DNA of 64,000 nt from Nitratireductor indicus C115 (GCF_000300515.1 NZ_AMSI01000006.1:62001-126000), one strand, 5' to 3'. Shown: positions 36,298 to 46,080, counted from the stretch's first letter. The notes: generated by a model not told the origin, from the letters alone. Made by a program: numbers and translations.

Positions 36298-36332
36298 AAC
36301 GCGGCGTGATCGACTGATCGCGCCGCGTTTTG
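36298..36332 (+). terminator. intrinsic terminator of rpsU
   Basis: Outer stem AACGCGGCG / CGCCGCGTT enclosing paired GATC tetramers, followed by TTT. Confidence 0.85.
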
Positions 36333-36365
36333 GCGTATCCGGCATTTTCAGCTAAAGGGGCATCA

Positions 36366-37250
36366 ATGGCTTGGTTTGGTGATAAGGCTATGGCATTAGA
36401 AGCAATGACTTCGATCCAGACTTCGCCATCCCTTCGTTTCCGACGCGGCCTTGCGGCCTGCGCGCTCCTTGCTCTGGTGCCGCTTGCAGCCTGTCAGTCC
36501 AACAGCCCTGCGACGGATTTGAGCCGCATCGACACAGCCCAGGGTTCAGCCGAAAACATCGCTTCGCTGAGCGCCGTCATTCAGCGCACGCCGAACGAGC
36601 CGGAAGCCTACAACATGCGCGGCAGCGCCTATGGCCGGGCCGGACGCTATGCCGATGCGCTCAAGGATTTCGACAAGGCGATAGCGCTCAACCCGCGCTC
36701 ACACAACGCCTATGCGAACCGCGCGCTGATCTATCGCTATATGGGACAGAACGACAAGGCGCTGGCCGACTACAATCAGGCGATCGCGCTCAACTCCAGC
36801 TACGACACCGCCTATATCGGCCGCGCGGAGATTTATCGCCTCTCCGGACGCAGCAGCGAGGCGCTGGCCGATCTGGAACGCGCCATCCAGCTCGATACGA
36901 CAGACCCCCGCGCCTATTACCGCCGTGGCCTGCTTTACCAGGCGAGCGGCCAGCATCAATACGCCATTGAGGACTTCGCTACGGCCATCTCCCTGGCTCC
37001 TGAAGCGCCCTATGGCTATAATGGGCGCGGCCTTTCCTACCTCGCCCAGGGCGATGAGGAGAACGCCTTCTCCGATTTTAACACCGCCATTCGCCTCGAC
37101 GGAAACATAGCGGAGAGCTGGGCAAACCAGGCCCTCGTCTATGAGAAACGCGGCGACAAGGCAAAGGCCGCAAAGTCCTATTCGCGCGCCCTCCAGCTGG
37201 ACCCGGACTACGGTCCGGCCCGTGACGGCCTGGCACGCACCCGCGTCTGA
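36366..37250 (+). CDS. TPR-repeat lipoprotein, NlpI-like
   Basis: 294 aa. A signal peptide at about residues 26-43 ends in a lipobox (LAAC, near residue 43), so the product is a lipid-anchored envelope protein. It carries roughly six tetratricopeptide repeats with the W/Y-G-A-Y-A-x-P pattern, for example ALKDFDKAIALNPRSHNAYA and ALADYNQAIALNSSYDTAY. Such proteins scaffold envelope complexes. No enzymatic domain is present. AAAGGGG before the ATG at 36366 sets the start. An rpsU terminator lies just upstream. Confidence 0.88.
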   Translation: MAWFGDKAMALEAMTSIQTSPSLRFRRGLAACALLALVPLAACQSNSPATDLSRIDTAQGSAENIASLSAVIQRTPNEPEAYNMRGSAYGRAGRYADALKDFDKAIALNPRSHNAYANRALIYRYMGQNDKALADYNQAIALNSSYDTAYIGRAEIYRLSGRSSEALADLERAIQLDTTDPRAYYRRGLLYQASGQHQYAIEDFATAISLAPEAPYGYNGRGLSYLAQGDEENAFSDFNTAIRLDGNIAESWANQALVYEKRGDKAKAAKSYSRALQLDPDYGPARDGLARTRV

Positions 37251-37412
37251 CGGCTTTCCGTCCGATACCTCAGGCTCCGAGAACCTTCGGGGCCGGTTGA
37301 ATTCGTTTAGTCATCTTCAAGCCATAGCAAGACGCAGGCGGGTTCTTCAGAAAATTCTGGAACCTTGATGGAGCTCGGGGGTTATTGGCCCGAACCAAAA
37401 AGGAGTTCGGAA

Positions 37413-37892
37413 ATGAAGAAAGCCATCCTTCTCGCCACCATGCTCGCCGCTTCCGCAGCAAGCCCCGCCTTCGCGGTGGAGCGTGTTGAGGTGGGCGTCC
37501 TCGATTGCGTGATCGAGGGCGGCGCCGGCGTGGTGATCGCTTCCTCAAAGGAACTGGCCTGCACCTTCAAGCCGGCTGATGACAGCCGCCCGCCGGAGAC
37601 CTATGTCGGCGTGGTCAATAAATTCGGCCTTGATGTCGGCGTCACCGACCCCGCGGTGATGCAGTGGGCTGTGCTTGCTCCGACAGTCGACGCCTATGCG
37701 CCGGGCGCTTTGGCAGGCGATTTCATCGGCGCCAGTGCCGAAGCTTCCGCCGGAGCGGGCGCCGGGGCAAATCTTCTCGTCAGCAAGGCGAGTGACAGCC
37801 TCATGCTGCAGCCCGTAAGTGTGCAGGCTCAGACCGGCATCAACGTGGCGCTCGGCGTTACCGAATTCAGGCTGCGCTCGACGGCTCCCTGA
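37413..37892 (+). CDS. DUF992 exported protein
   Basis: 159 aa with a clear Sec signal peptide, residues 1-21, cleaved after SPAFA. The mature part reads VERVEVGVLDCVIEGG and then a glycine/alanine-rich segment near residue 110 (GASAEASAGAGAGANLLV). It ends in VALGVTEFRLRS, matching the DUF992 family common in Hyphomicrobiales. The function is unknown, and a periplasmic or outer-membrane location is likely. AAGGAG nine bases upstream supports the start. Confidence 0.85.
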   Translation: MKKAILLATMLAASAASPAFAVERVEVGVLDCVIEGGAGVVIASSKELACTFKPADDSRPPETYVGVVNKFGLDVGVTDPAVMQWAVLAPTVDAYAPGALAGDFIGASAEASAGAGAGANLLVSKASDSLMLQPVSVQAQTGINVALGVTEFRLRSTAP

Positions 37893-37926
37893 CCGTCGAA
37901 CAGCAGGAAACTGACCTCCCTCCACG

Positions 37927-37956
37927 AAAAAGCCCGGCCTGGAGCCGGGCTTTTTT
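37927..37956. terminator. bidirectional intrinsic terminator between DUF992 and pntB genes
   Basis: Stem AAAAAGCCCGGC / GCCGGGCTTTTT with a five-base loop and T-runs on both strands. Confidence 0.95.
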
Positions 37957-38001
37957 GTCTGAAGCGTTTGCGGAGCCCGGTGCGCCCAGACTCCGAGCCG
38001 A

Positions 38002-39399
38002 TCAGTGGTCCATCGCCTTGACGATTTCCTCGGTCATCTTCTTGGCATCACCAAGCAGCATCATCGTGCCGTCCTTGTAGAACAGCGTGTTGTCGATGCC
38101 GGCATAGCCGGAGCCGAGCGAGCGCTTGACGAACAGGCAGGTGCGCGCCTTGTCCACGTCGAGGATCGGCATGCCGTAGATCGGAGAAGACTTGTCGTCG
38201 CGCGCCGAAGGATTGGTCACGTCATTGGCGCCGATCACATAGGCAACGTCGGCCTGAGCGAATTCGGAATTGATATCCTCAAGCTCGAACACTTCGTCGT
38301 AAGGCACCTGCGCCTCGGCGAGAAGCACGTTCATGTGGCCAGGCATGCGGCCCGCGACCGGATGGATCGCGTATTTCACCTCGACGCCGGCTTCCTTCAG
38401 CTTGTCGGCCATCTCGCGCAGCGCATGCTGCGCCTGGGCGACGGCCATGCCATAGCCCGGCACGATAATGACCTTCTGTGCGTTCATCATCAGATAGGCT
38501 GCATCGTCCGCCGAGCCCTGCTTGACGGTCCGCTCGATGCCATCGTCCGTCGCCGCTGCCGTCTCGCCGCCAAAGCCGCCGAGAATGACCGAGATGAAGG
38601 AGCGGTTCATGCCCTTGCACATGATGTAGGACAGGATGGCGCCCGAGGAGCCGACCAGAGCACCGGTGATGATGAGCGCCAGGTTGCCGAGCGTGAAGCC
38701 GATACCGGCTGCCGCCCAACCCGAATAGGAGTTCAGCATCGACACGACGACGGGCATGTCCGCACCGCCGATGGGCACGATGATGAGCACACCCAGCACC
38801 AGCGAGAGAAGCACGATCAGCCAGAAGATCGTGTGGCTCTGGGTTGTTACCAGAAGCACGATCAGCACCACGAGACCGATGGCAAGGCCGGCATTGACCA
38901 CATGACGCATCGGCAGAAGGATCGGCTTGCCGGACATGCGGCCATCGAGCTTGAGAAACGCGATGACGGAACCGGTAAAGGTAATCGCGCCAATGGCCAC
39001 GCCGAGCGACATCTCGACCAGCGCCTGCGCATGGATATCGCCGACAACGCCGATGCCGAAGCTCTCGGGCGCGTAAAGTGCTGCAGCCGCCACCATGACC
39101 GCCGCCAGGCCGACCAGCGAGTGGAAGGCGGCAACGAGCTGCGGCATGGCCGTCATGGCGATGCGCTTGGCAATGACCGCGCCTGCGCCGCCGCCAATGG
39201 CGAGGCCCGCCAGGATCAGCACGAAACCGTTGAACGACGGCGTCGCGTAGATCAGCGTGGTAACGATGGCGATGGCCATGCCGACCATGCCGTACAGATT
39301 GCCCTTACGGCTGGTGGTCGGGTGCGAAAGCCCCCGCAGCGCCATGATGAACAGGACGCCGGAAACGAGGTAGAGGAAGGATGCAAGATTGGCGCTCAC
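38002..39399 (-). CDS. pntB: NAD(P)+ transhydrogenase subunit beta
   Basis: 465 aa. The N-terminal half has about nine membrane helices (for example GFVLILAGLAIGGGAGAVIA). The C-terminal 170 residues form the NADP-binding domain III, with VIIVPGYGMAVAQAQHALRE and HPVAGRMPGHMNVLLAEA. It completes the proton-translocating transhydrogenase that makes NADPH from NADH at the expense of the proton gradient. The start is a GTG one base after the pntAB stop codon, with AAGGA upstream. Confidence 0.96.
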   Translation of the reverse strand: MSANLASFLYLVSGVLFIMALRGLSHPTTSRKGNLYGMVGMAIAIVTTLIYATPSFNGFVLILAGLAIGGGAGAVIAKRIAMTAMPQLVAAFHSLVGLAAVMVAAAALYAPESFGIGVVGDIHAQALVEMSLGVAIGAITFTGSVIAFLKLDGRMSGKPILLPMRHVVNAGLAIGLVVLIVLLVTTQSHTIFWLIVLLSLVLGVLIIVPIGGADMPVVVSMLNSYSGWAAAGIGFTLGNLALIITGALVGSSGAILSYIMCKGMNRSFISVILGGFGGETAAATDDGIERTVKQGSADDAAYLMMNAQKVIIVPGYGMAVAQAQHALREMADKLKEAGVEVKYAIHPVAGRMPGHMNVLLAEAQVPYDEVFELEDINSEFAQADVAYVIGANDVTNPSARDDKSSPIYGMPILDVDKARTCLFVKRSLGSGYAGIDNTLFYKDGTMMLLGDAKKMTEEIVKAMDH

Positions 39400-39400
39400 G

Positions 39401-39826
39401 TCACTTGTCCTTCTTCTTGTACATGGCAAGCATGCGGCTGGTGACGAGGAAGCCGCCGAAGATGTTCACGGAGGCCAGCACCAGGGCGATGAAGCCAAAG
39501 CCGGTTGCAAGTCCCGATGCGGAAATGCCGACTGCCAGCAGCGCACCCACCACGATAACCGAGGAAATCGCGTTGGTGACGGACATCAGCGGCGTGTGCA
39601 GCGCAGGCGTCACCGACCACACCACGTAATAGCCGACAAAGATCGCAAGAACGAAAATCGCGAGGCGGAAGACGAAGGGGTCGATCGCACCGCCTGAAGC
39701 TCCATGCGCCAGGGCGCCGGCAGCGTCGGCGACTTCAGCCGCCTGCACGTTTTCAATGGCGGCGCGTACGCTCGCCACGGCGCTGTCGAGCTGGTCGAGC
39801 GCCTTTTCCATTACGGTTGGTTCCAT
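39401..39826 (-). CDS. pntAB: NAD(P) transhydrogenase subunit alpha part 2 (membrane part)
   Basis: 141 aa with an N-terminal hydrophilic helix and four membrane helices ([22 protein letters not shown], split as [15 protein letters not shown]; then [13 protein letters not shown] near the C-terminus). Alphaproteobacteria encode the alpha subunit as two polypeptides, and this is the membrane piece (domain II). The ATG overlaps the pntAA stop by one base, and GGGGGAG is nine bases upstream. Confidence 0.94.
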   Translation of the reverse strand: MEPTVMEKALDQLDSAVASVRAAIENVQAAEVADAAGALAHGASGGAIDPFVFRLAIFVLAIFVGYYVVWSVTPALHTPLMSVTNAISSVIVVGALLAVGISASGLATGFGFIALVLASVNIFGGFLVTSRMLAMYKKKDK

Positions 39827-41154
39827 CAGGATTCTCCCCCGGATTCGGATGCCGCCGGCTTGGCTTCAGAACTCTTGGAACTGGCGCTCGCAGCGGCCGG
39901 CTTCTTGGCAGCAGCAGCCGTCTTGGCCGCAGGCTTGCTTGTTGCCGGTTTCTTCGGCGCCGGCTTTTTTGCAGCCGGTTTTTTCGGCGCAGATTTCGCA
40001 GTCGCTGCCTTGGCCGCCGGCTTTGCGCTGTCAACGAAGTTCGGATGCACCACCTTTCCCTCATGGGTCAGCATGGTCGCCTTCACCAGCTCGTCATCCA
40101 TATTGATGGCAAGCACCTTCTTCTCCTTGTCGACCATGGTCTCAAGGAAGGTGTAGAGGTTCTTGGCATAAAGCAGCGAGGCCGAAGCGGCGACGCGGCC
40201 CGGCACATTCAGGTGCCCGACGATCTTCACGCCATTTGCGGTCGTAACGACCTCACCGGCCTTCGCGCCTTCAACATTGCCGCCCCGCTCGACTGCCAGA
40301 TCGATGATAACCGAGCCCGGCTTCATCGACTTGACCATGTCGGCGCTAACCAGCTTGGGTGCCGGACGACCGGGAATGAGCGCGGTGGTGATGACGATGT
40401 CCTGCTTGGCGATGTGATCGGCCACGAGAGCTGCCTGAGCCTTCTTCTCGTCATCCGTCAGTTCGCGGGCATAACCGCCTTCGCCGGAAGCATCCTTCAG
40501 CGCCTCGGTCATGATGAACTTTGCGCCAAGCGACTGAACCTGCTCGCCGGCTGCCGCACGAACGTCCGTCGCCGTCACGACAGCGCCGAGGCGACGAGCG
40601 GTTGCGATTGCCTGCAGACCCGCAACACCAGCGCCCATGACGAATACCTTGGCGGCGGGCACCGTGCCTGCCGCAGTCATCATCATCGGCAGCGCGCGGT
40701 CGAACTCCGCAGCCGCATCGATCACCGCCCGGTAACCGGCAAGGTTTGCCTGCGAAGACAGGATATCCATGGACTGCGCGCGGGTGATGCGCGGCATGAA
40801 TTCCATGGCAAAGGCCGTGACGCCCGCATCGGCCATGGCAGCGACATCGCCCTCATTGCCGTAAGGATCCATCGTGGCAATGACGAGTGTGCCTTTTTTA
40901 TAGGTTTTCAGCTCGGCTGCCGTAGGGCGGCGCAGCTTCAAGACGACATCAGCCTTGCCGGCATCGGCCGTTTTGCCGATTTTCGCGCCGGCTTTCTCGA
41001 ATTCGCTGTCCACGATGCGCGAACGCGTGCCTGCTCCCGCTTCGACGACGACATCGAAGCCAAGACCCGCGAGCCGTTTGACCGTATCGGGAGAAGCGGC
41101 GACGCGCCCTTCCGTTACGTCAATTTCCTTAGGCACAAATATGCATTGTCCCAC
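39826..41154 (-). CDS. pntAA: NAD(P)+ transhydrogenase subunit alpha part 1, with a long basic Ala/Lys/Pro tail
   Basis: 442 aa from a GTG, with AGGA upstream. The first 370 residues are the soluble NAD(H)-binding domain I, with the Rossmann motif [33 protein letters not shown] and the mobile-loop region. The last 65 residues are a low-complexity tail of Lys, Ala and Pro (repeats of KKPA/APKKPA) like histone H1, before a short acidic end. Such tails vary between species and are not needed for catalysis. The stop overlaps pntAB by one base. Confidence 0.94.
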   Translation of the reverse strand: MGQCIFVPKEIDVTEGRVAASPDTVKRLAGLGFDVVVEAGAGTRSRIVDSEFEKAGAKIGKTADAGKADVVLKLRRPTAAELKTYKKGTLVIATMDPYGNEGDVAAMADAGVTAFAMEFMPRITRAQSMDILSSQANLAGYRAVIDAAAEFDRALPMMMTAAGTVPAAKVFVMGAGVAGLQAIATARRLGAVVTATDVRAAAGEQVQSLGAKFIMTEALKDASGEGGYARELTDDEKKAQAALVADHIAKQDIVITTALIPGRPAPKLVSADMVKSMKPGSVIIDLAVERGGNVEGAKAGEVVTTANGVKIVGHLNVPGRVAASASLLYAKNLYTFLETMVDKEKKVLAINMDDELVKATMLTHEGKVVHPNFVDSAKPAAKAATAKSAPKKPAAKKPAPKKPATSKPAAKTAAAAKKPAAASASSKSSEAKPAASESGGES

Positions 41155-41231
41155 CGCGTTATCCTTTCGGTTGGATATTCCTCCCCCCGTTCCGGCATTC
41201 GCTGGAACGGCATCAAGCCGTGGGCGCGCCT

Positions 41232-41459
41232 CTAGCGCAGAAGCCAGGCGCCCACCGCCGAAATGAGAATGAAAAGAATGGTGCTGGAGATGAACCCGGC
41301 CGAAGTGAAGAAGCCGAAAGCCATGGCAATCAGAATGGCGATACTCAACAGGCTCACGTATTTCGTAAGGCCCAGGAAGAGGTTGTAGGTACGCTCGTGT
41401 TCGGCGTAATCCATCTCCGCGCCCGTTTCGGCCGGACCGGCCGGCAAGTTCTCAGCCAT
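41232..41459 (-). CDS. aa3-type cytochrome c oxidase subunit IV
   Basis: 75 aa starting MAENLPAGPAETGAEMDYAE, then HERTYNLFLGLTKY and two short membrane helices (LLSIAILIAMAFGFF, ILFILISAVGAWLL). This is the bacterial COX4_pro_2 family, a small accessory subunit of aa3 oxidase. The upstream frame extension to 41633 lacks a ribosome-binding site. It precedes pntAA by 77 bases on the same strand and probably shares its promoter, linking respiration and NADPH supply. Confidence 0.9.
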   Translation of the reverse strand: MAENLPAGPAETGAEMDYAEHERTYNLFLGLTKYVSLLSIAILIAMAFGFFTSAGFISSTILFILISAVGAWLLR

Positions 41460-41593
41460 CGCAAAAACCCCATGGGAATGAAACTGGTGTTGGGGAATAG
41501 CGAAAAGATGACGCAAGAGCAATGGCAGGAGAGCCTGTTTTGCATGGCTTTCCTGCGATTTGGTCGCTTGGCCGCACCTTTTCCGGCCAAAAA

Positions 41594-41607
41594 TGTAAGC
41601 GCTTACA
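41594..41607. promoter_or_regulatory. LacI-type operator palindrome upstream of coxIV-pnt
   Basis: TGTAAGCGCTTACA is a perfect 14-base palindrome with the central CG typical of LacI/CcpA-family operators. It lies about 135 bases upstream of the coxIV start, and 46 bases past the end of the livF gene. Confidence 0.5.
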
Positions 41608-41652
41608 AGGCTTAGGCGACCAACGCTGTGCAAATGATCTGCGGCTGAAAAA

Positions 41653-42486
41653 TCACGACAGCCAGCGCTTGCGCCTCTTGTAGTGCTTCACATTGCGGAA
41701 GGAGCGGCGTCCCTCACCGCCGACACCGAGATAGAATTCCTTCACATCCTCGTTCTCGCGAAGCGCGCTCGCCTCGCCATCGAGCACAATACGACCGGAT
41801 TCCAGAATGTATCCATATTTGGCGTAACGCAGGGCAACATTGGTGTTCTGTTCGGCAAGCAGGAAGGAAACGCCCTGCTCCTCGTTGAGCTTTCGCACGA
41901 TCTCGAAGATTTCTTCGACAAGCTGCGGCGCCAGCCCCATGGAGGGTTCGTCCAGGAGGATCATTTTCGGACGCGACATCAGGGCCCTGCCGATAGCCGT
42001 CATCTGTTGCTCGCCGCCGGATGTGTAGCCCGCCTGCGAATTGCGCCGCACCTTGAGGCGCGGAAAATAATTATAGACCATCTCCAGGTCGTCTCGGATC
42101 GCCGCCTGCCCGTCACGCCTTGTAAAGGCACCGGTCAGCAGATTGTCCTCCACCGAAAGATGGCCGAAGCAGTGCCGCCCTTCCATCACCTGGATGCAGC
42201 CCCGCCGAACCAGATCGTTGGGCGAGAGGTTCTGGACCTCCGCTCCCTCGAAAACGATAGAGCCCTTCGTCACCTCCCCGCGCTCGGCATGAAGCAGGTT
42301 TGAGATCGCCTTCAGGGTCGTGGTCTTGCCGGCACCATTGGCCCCCAGCAGCGCCGTGATGCCGCCTCGCGGGACAGACAGGGAAACGCCCTTGAGAACC
42401 AGAATGACCCGGTCATAGATCACCTCGATATTGTTGACCTCAAGGATCGCTTCGGCGGGAGCGGGGGCCGGTGCGGCAGCAGTCAT
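41653..42486 (-). CDS. branched-chain-type ABC transporter ATP-binding protein (LivF-like)
   Basis: 277 aa. Walker A is GANGAGKTT, the signature is TSGGEQQM, and Walker B is MILLDEPSMGLAP. LAEQNTNVALRYAKYGYILE is typical of LivF. The N-terminus is a short Ala/Pro repeat and the C-terminus has an unusual basic extension (KHYKRRKRW). It powers the importer whose permeases, second ATPase and binding protein are encoded upstream in the same operon. It is the last gene of the operon. Confidence 0.93.
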   Translation of the reverse strand: MTAAAPAPAPAEAILEVNNIEVIYDRVILVLKGVSLSVPRGGITALLGANGAGKTTTLKAISNLLHAERGEVTKGSIVFEGAEVQNLSPNDLVRRGCIQVMEGRHCFGHLSVEDNLLTGAFTRRDGQAAIRDDLEMVYNYFPRLKVRRNSQAGYTSGGEQQMTAIGRALMSRPKMILLDEPSMGLAPQLVEEIFEIVRKLNEEQGVSFLLAEQNTNVALRYAKYGYILESGRIVLDGEASALRENEDVKEFYLGVGGEGRRSFRNVKHYKRRKRWLS

Positions 42487-42556
42487 GGTCGAACCTCAGC
42501 CTTTTCGTGACGAAAACCCCGCCGCCCCCCGCCAGTGGGAGGGGCGGCGGAAAATC

Positions 42557-43876
42557 CTACATCTTGCACTCTTCGTTGACGGGCCAGGGAGCGTTGGCGT
42601 CGGCATATTCCTTGGCCTTTTCAAGCTCCAGCGGTTCGATCTCAGCCCGGTCGGGCTGCAGGAGATCGGAAGCCTTCACGAATTTCGCCCCATCCCATTC
42701 CAGTATCCAGCCGCCGCCATGACCCGTATGGTTGGAGCAGGAGGTGCTGAAGGGAACGAGCATGCCATCTGCACCCAGTTCCTTGAGACGCGCCTCATCG
42801 AGCTTGATGTTCTCCAGGCCCCAGCGCAATTGCTCGGGATTGGGAGCACGCACGTCGAAATGATCCTGCGCCACCTTGATGCCTTCCACGAGCATCAGCG
42901 AGATCATCAGGCCACGCTGATAGAAGACGGAATCGAATTCGCCCTCGCCCTGGTTGATCTGCGACTTGCCGGCATCGACCACATATTTCTTGATGTCCTG
43001 CATCAGGCCCGATTCCGAATTGGGCACGCTCCAGGAGATGGAACGGTAGCCCTTGCCGGCATCGCCGACGAGCTTCATGTCGCCGTCATGCCCGGACCAC
43101 CATACGCCGACAAACTGGTTCATCGGATATTTGGTCTTCACGGCCTCGGTGATCGCGCCGGCATTCATGGCCCCCCAGCCCCACATGATCACGAAATCCG
43201 GCCGCTCGCGGCGGATTTGCAACCACTGCGCGGACTGGTTCTGCATCTCCGTCAACCCGACGGGAATCGGCACCAGCGTGAAACCATGCTTCTTGGCCAT
43301 GGCCTCCAGAAGCGGCAGCGGCTCCTTGCCGAATGGGTGATCGAGGTGCAGGAAGGCGATCTTCTTGCCCTTGAGGCTGGCGAGATCGCCGCCGGAGATG
43401 TTCTGAAGGATCATCGATGCGCCATCCCAGTAGGAAGACGGCGGATTATAGGCCCACTGGAACACCTTTCCGTCCGACATGGGCGAGAAGCCATAGCCCG
43501 CTGCCAGGATCGGAATCTTGTCGACATTGGACTTCGGCAGAACCTGCAACGTGATGCCGGTGGACCATGGCTGCGTGACCACGGCCCGCGCCTTGGTCTT
43601 CTCGTAGCATTCCATGCCCTTTTCGGTGTTGTAGCCGGTCTCGCACTCGTCATATTGCAGCTTGACGCCGTTGAGGCCGCCATCACGCTCATTGAGCATC
43701 ATGATGTAATCGCGCTGACCGTTCATCAGCGGCGTTCCGGTCGAGGCGAATGGCCCGGTACGATAGGCGAGGTTTGGAATGTAGATGCTGTCGTCCTGCG
43801 CGGCCACCGGCCCGGCGAGCCCAACGCCGAGCGCAAGAGCCGACGAAAGGATCGCAGTCTTGAACAATGCCTTCAT
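42557..43876 (-). CDS. ABC transporter periplasmic substrate-binding protein (LivK-type fold)
   Basis: 439 aa with a Sec signal peptide (residues 1-26, ending GPVAA). The mature protein has the type 1 periplasmic-binding fold: IYIPNLAYRTGPFASTG, then GKKIAFLHLDHPFGKEPL and PDFVIMWGWGAMN. Members of this subgroup travel with acyl-CoA ligases and bind aromatic or fatty acids rather than leucine. The ligand is not known here. Extra cysteines (CETGY, STSCSNH, EECKM) may form disulfides. Confidence 0.9.
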   Translation of the reverse strand: MKALFKTAILSSALALGVGLAGPVAAQDDSIYIPNLAYRTGPFASTGTPLMNGQRDYIMMLNERDGGLNGVKLQYDECETGYNTEKGMECYEKTKARAVVTQPWSTGITLQVLPKSNVDKIPILAAGYGFSPMSDGKVFQWAYNPPSSYWDGASMILQNISGGDLASLKGKKIAFLHLDHPFGKEPLPLLEAMAKKHGFTLVPIPVGLTEMQNQSAQWLQIRRERPDFVIMWGWGAMNAGAITEAVKTKYPMNQFVGVWWSGHDGDMKLVGDAGKGYRSISWSVPNSESGLMQDIKKYVVDAGKSQINQGEGEFDSVFYQRGLMISLMLVEGIKVAQDHFDVRAPNPEQLRWGLENIKLDEARLKELGADGMLVPFSTSCSNHTGHGGGWILEWDGAKFVKASDLLQPDRAEIEPLELEKAKEYADANAPWPVNEECKM

Positions 43877-43953
43877 GCTGTTTCCTCCACTTGTCCTGTT
43901 CTCCGAATGGATGGGGCGAACCGTCCCCGTTTTTCAAGCGCCCCTCCCCGCCG

Positions 43954-45030
43954 CTAGTGCGGGAAAGGCCACAGAATCAGTTTCTCCCGGATCACCGCCC
44001 AGAAACGCGCCAGGCCATGCGGCTCGACGATGAGAAAGGCAATGATCAGCGCTCCGATGATCATGATGTTCAAATGCTCCACGGTCGCCGAGCTCAGCGG
44101 CAGCCCGAAGGCTTCCGGCACCGAACTGATGACCACAGGCAACGCCACGATCAGGATCGCGCCCAGAAAATTGCCGAGCACGGATCCCAGTCCGCCGATT
44201 ATGGCGATGAACAACACACGGAACGACAGCGGGATATCGAAAAGATTGGCCTCCGCCGCCCCCCGCCACAGAAAGACGAAAAGCGCCCCCGCAATCCCCA
44301 CCACATAGGATGACACGAAAAAGGCGAGCAGCTTCGTCTTCATCAGGTTGATGCCCACCAGCTCGGCTGCGATATCCATATCGCGCACGGCTTTCCACAT
44401 GCGGCCGATCCGCCCGCGCGTGATGTTGATGATGAAGAAGGTCAACAGACACACGATGCACAGGACGAAGTAGTACTGCACGATGGCCGGAGCCCGCGGA
44501 CCAGCGACCGTGATGCCGAAGAAGTCGATATTCGGCACCTGGATCGCCCCGGATGCATTGTAGTTGTAGAGCCACGCCCATTTCTGGAAGAGCCAGACCA
44601 GGAAGAACTGCGCTGCAAGCGTTGCGATCGCGAGATAGAACCCCTTGATGCGCAAAGACGGCAATCCGAAGATGACGCCGACCGTCGCCGAAAAGAAGCC
44701 GGACAGGGCCAGCGCTACCACGATGTTCATCTCGGGAAAGATCGAGATCAGCTTGTAGCAGGCATAGGCGCCTACTCCCATGAACGCGCCGGTTCCGAGC
44801 GAAAGCTGCCCGGCATAACCGGTAAGGACGTTCAGTCCGAGCGCCGCCAGCGAATAGATCAGCACGGGGATGAGCAGCGCCCGAAAGGCGAACTCGCTCG
44901 CCGTCAGCGGGAAAACGACAAAGGCGAGGATCAGGACGATACCGAGCAGGACCGCATCCTGGCGCACGGGAAAGAGCGCGTGGTCCGCCTGATAGGTGGT
45001 CTTGAACTGGCCTGCGGTGCGATAGAACAT
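43954..45030 (-). CDS. branched-chain-type ABC transporter permease (LivM-like)
   Basis: 358 aa with about ten membrane helices. The LivM signature is seen in LGLNVLTGYAGQLSLG, then GFYLAIATLAAQF and a cytoplasmic loop GRIGRMWKAVRDMDIAAEL followed by GINLMKTKLLAFFVSS. It forms the channel with the LivH-like protein, whose gene ends three bases upstream. Confidence 0.93.
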   Translation of the reverse strand: MFYRTAGQFKTTYQADHALFPVRQDAVLLGIVLILAFVVFPLTASEFAFRALLIPVLIYSLAALGLNVLTGYAGQLSLGTGAFMGVGAYACYKLISIFPEMNIVVALALSGFFSATVGVIFGLPSLRIKGFYLAIATLAAQFFLVWLFQKWAWLYNYNASGAIQVPNIDFFGITVAGPRAPAIVQYYFVLCIVCLLTFFIINITRGRIGRMWKAVRDMDIAAELVGINLMKTKLLAFFVSSYVVGIAGALFVFLWRGAAEANLFDIPLSFRVLFIAIIGGLGSVLGNFLGAILIVALPVVISSVPEAFGLPLSSATVEHLNIMIIGALIIAFLIVEPHGLARFWAVIREKLILWPFPH

Positions 45031-45033
45031 GGA

Positions 45034-45993
45034 TTACACCCGCTCGATGATTTTTTCGCCGAAGAGCCCCTGCGGGCGGAAAAGCAGCACCAGCAACGCC
45101 AGCATATAGGCGAACCAGGCTTCCGTGTTGCCGCCCAAAAGCGGCTGGCCCCAATAGATTTCGAAGACTTTTTCGAGAATGCCGATGGCAAGCCCGCCGA
45201 TGATGGCGCCCATCACGCTTTCCAGCCCGCCGAGCATCAGAACGGGCAGCGCCTTGAAGGCAATCACCTCAAGGGCGAAGGAAACGCCCGCCCGTGCGCC
45301 CCAGACGATCCCCGTGGCAAGGGCGATGACCCCGGCGATGAACCAGACGATCACCCAGATCGTGGACAGCGATATGCCGACCGAAAGTGCAGCCTGATGA
45401 TCGTCTCCCAACGCGCGAATGGCGCGTCCGATCTTCGACTTGTTGAGGAAATAAAGCAGTGCCGCCACCAGGATCACCGCACCGATCACCGCCGTCAGGT
45501 CCTTCTGCTCGATGGAAACGAAACCGCCGAACGGCTCGAACTCGAAACTGCCGGTCGGAATCATCAGCTGCTCGGTGATCATCACCTTGTTCTCGCCGCC
45601 GAAAATCAGTTCGCCGAAGCCGATCAGGAACATGGTGATTCCGATCGTGGCCATGAACAGAATGATGTCGGGCTGGTTCACGAGCGGCCGCAGCACCACG
45701 CGCTCGATGCTGACCGCGAGCACGAACATCACCGCCAGCGTCAACGGCAGGGCGAGATAGGCGGGGATGCCCCGCTCATGCAGCCCGACCAGCGTCAGCG
45801 CGGCAAACACCACCATGATGCCCTGGGCGAAATTGAAGATGCGCGAAGATTTGTAGATAAGCACGAAACCGAGCGCGATGAGCGCATAGAGCACGCCCCC
45901 GACCAGCCCTTCCCAGAGAACCTGGATCAGGAAGTCCGGAGCCGCCGCCATGTCGGCAAAGGGCTTCACAAGGACATTGTTCAAGAATTCCAT
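45034..45993 (-). CDS. branched-chain-type ABC transporter permease (LivH-like)
   Basis: 319 aa with eight or nine membrane helices. Typical LivH blocks are GLVGGVLYALIALGFVLIYK, RIFNFAQGIMVVFAAL and KIGRAIRALGDDHQAALSVG. It pairs with the LivM-like permease to form the channel. Here it follows the LivG-like ATPase gene by 87 bases. Confidence 0.93.
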   Translation of the reverse strand: MEFLNNVLVKPFADMAAAPDFLIQVLWEGLVGGVLYALIALGFVLIYKSSRIFNFAQGIMVVFAALTLVGLHERGIPAYLALPLTLAVMFVLAVSIERVVLRPLVNQPDIILFMATIGITMFLIGFGELIFGGENKVMITEQLMIPTGSFEFEPFGGFVSIEQKDLTAVIGAVILVAALLYFLNKSKIGRAIRALGDDHQAALSVGISLSTIWVIVWFIAGVIALATGIVWGARAGVSFALEVIAFKALPVLMLGGLESVMGAIIGGLAIGILEKVFEIYWGQPLLGGNTEAWFAYMLALLVLLFRPQGLFGEKIIERV

Positions 45994-46080
45994 CGTCTAC
46001 CTGCTCCCTTTGCCGCGTCGGCGGCCGCGCATCTCATCGTGTGGCCTGCCTAAGCCATTCCCCATAGCTTCCAGGTTTCC

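Noticed and set aside
36330-36365. Earlier start for the TPR lipoprotein
   Set aside because: The extension overlaps the rpsU terminator, while AAAGGGG directly precedes the ATG at 36366.
38005-39444. 479-codon open frame antisense to pntB
   Set aside because: pntB is unambiguous. The antisense product is dominated by His, Asp and Arg, as expected of a shadow frame.
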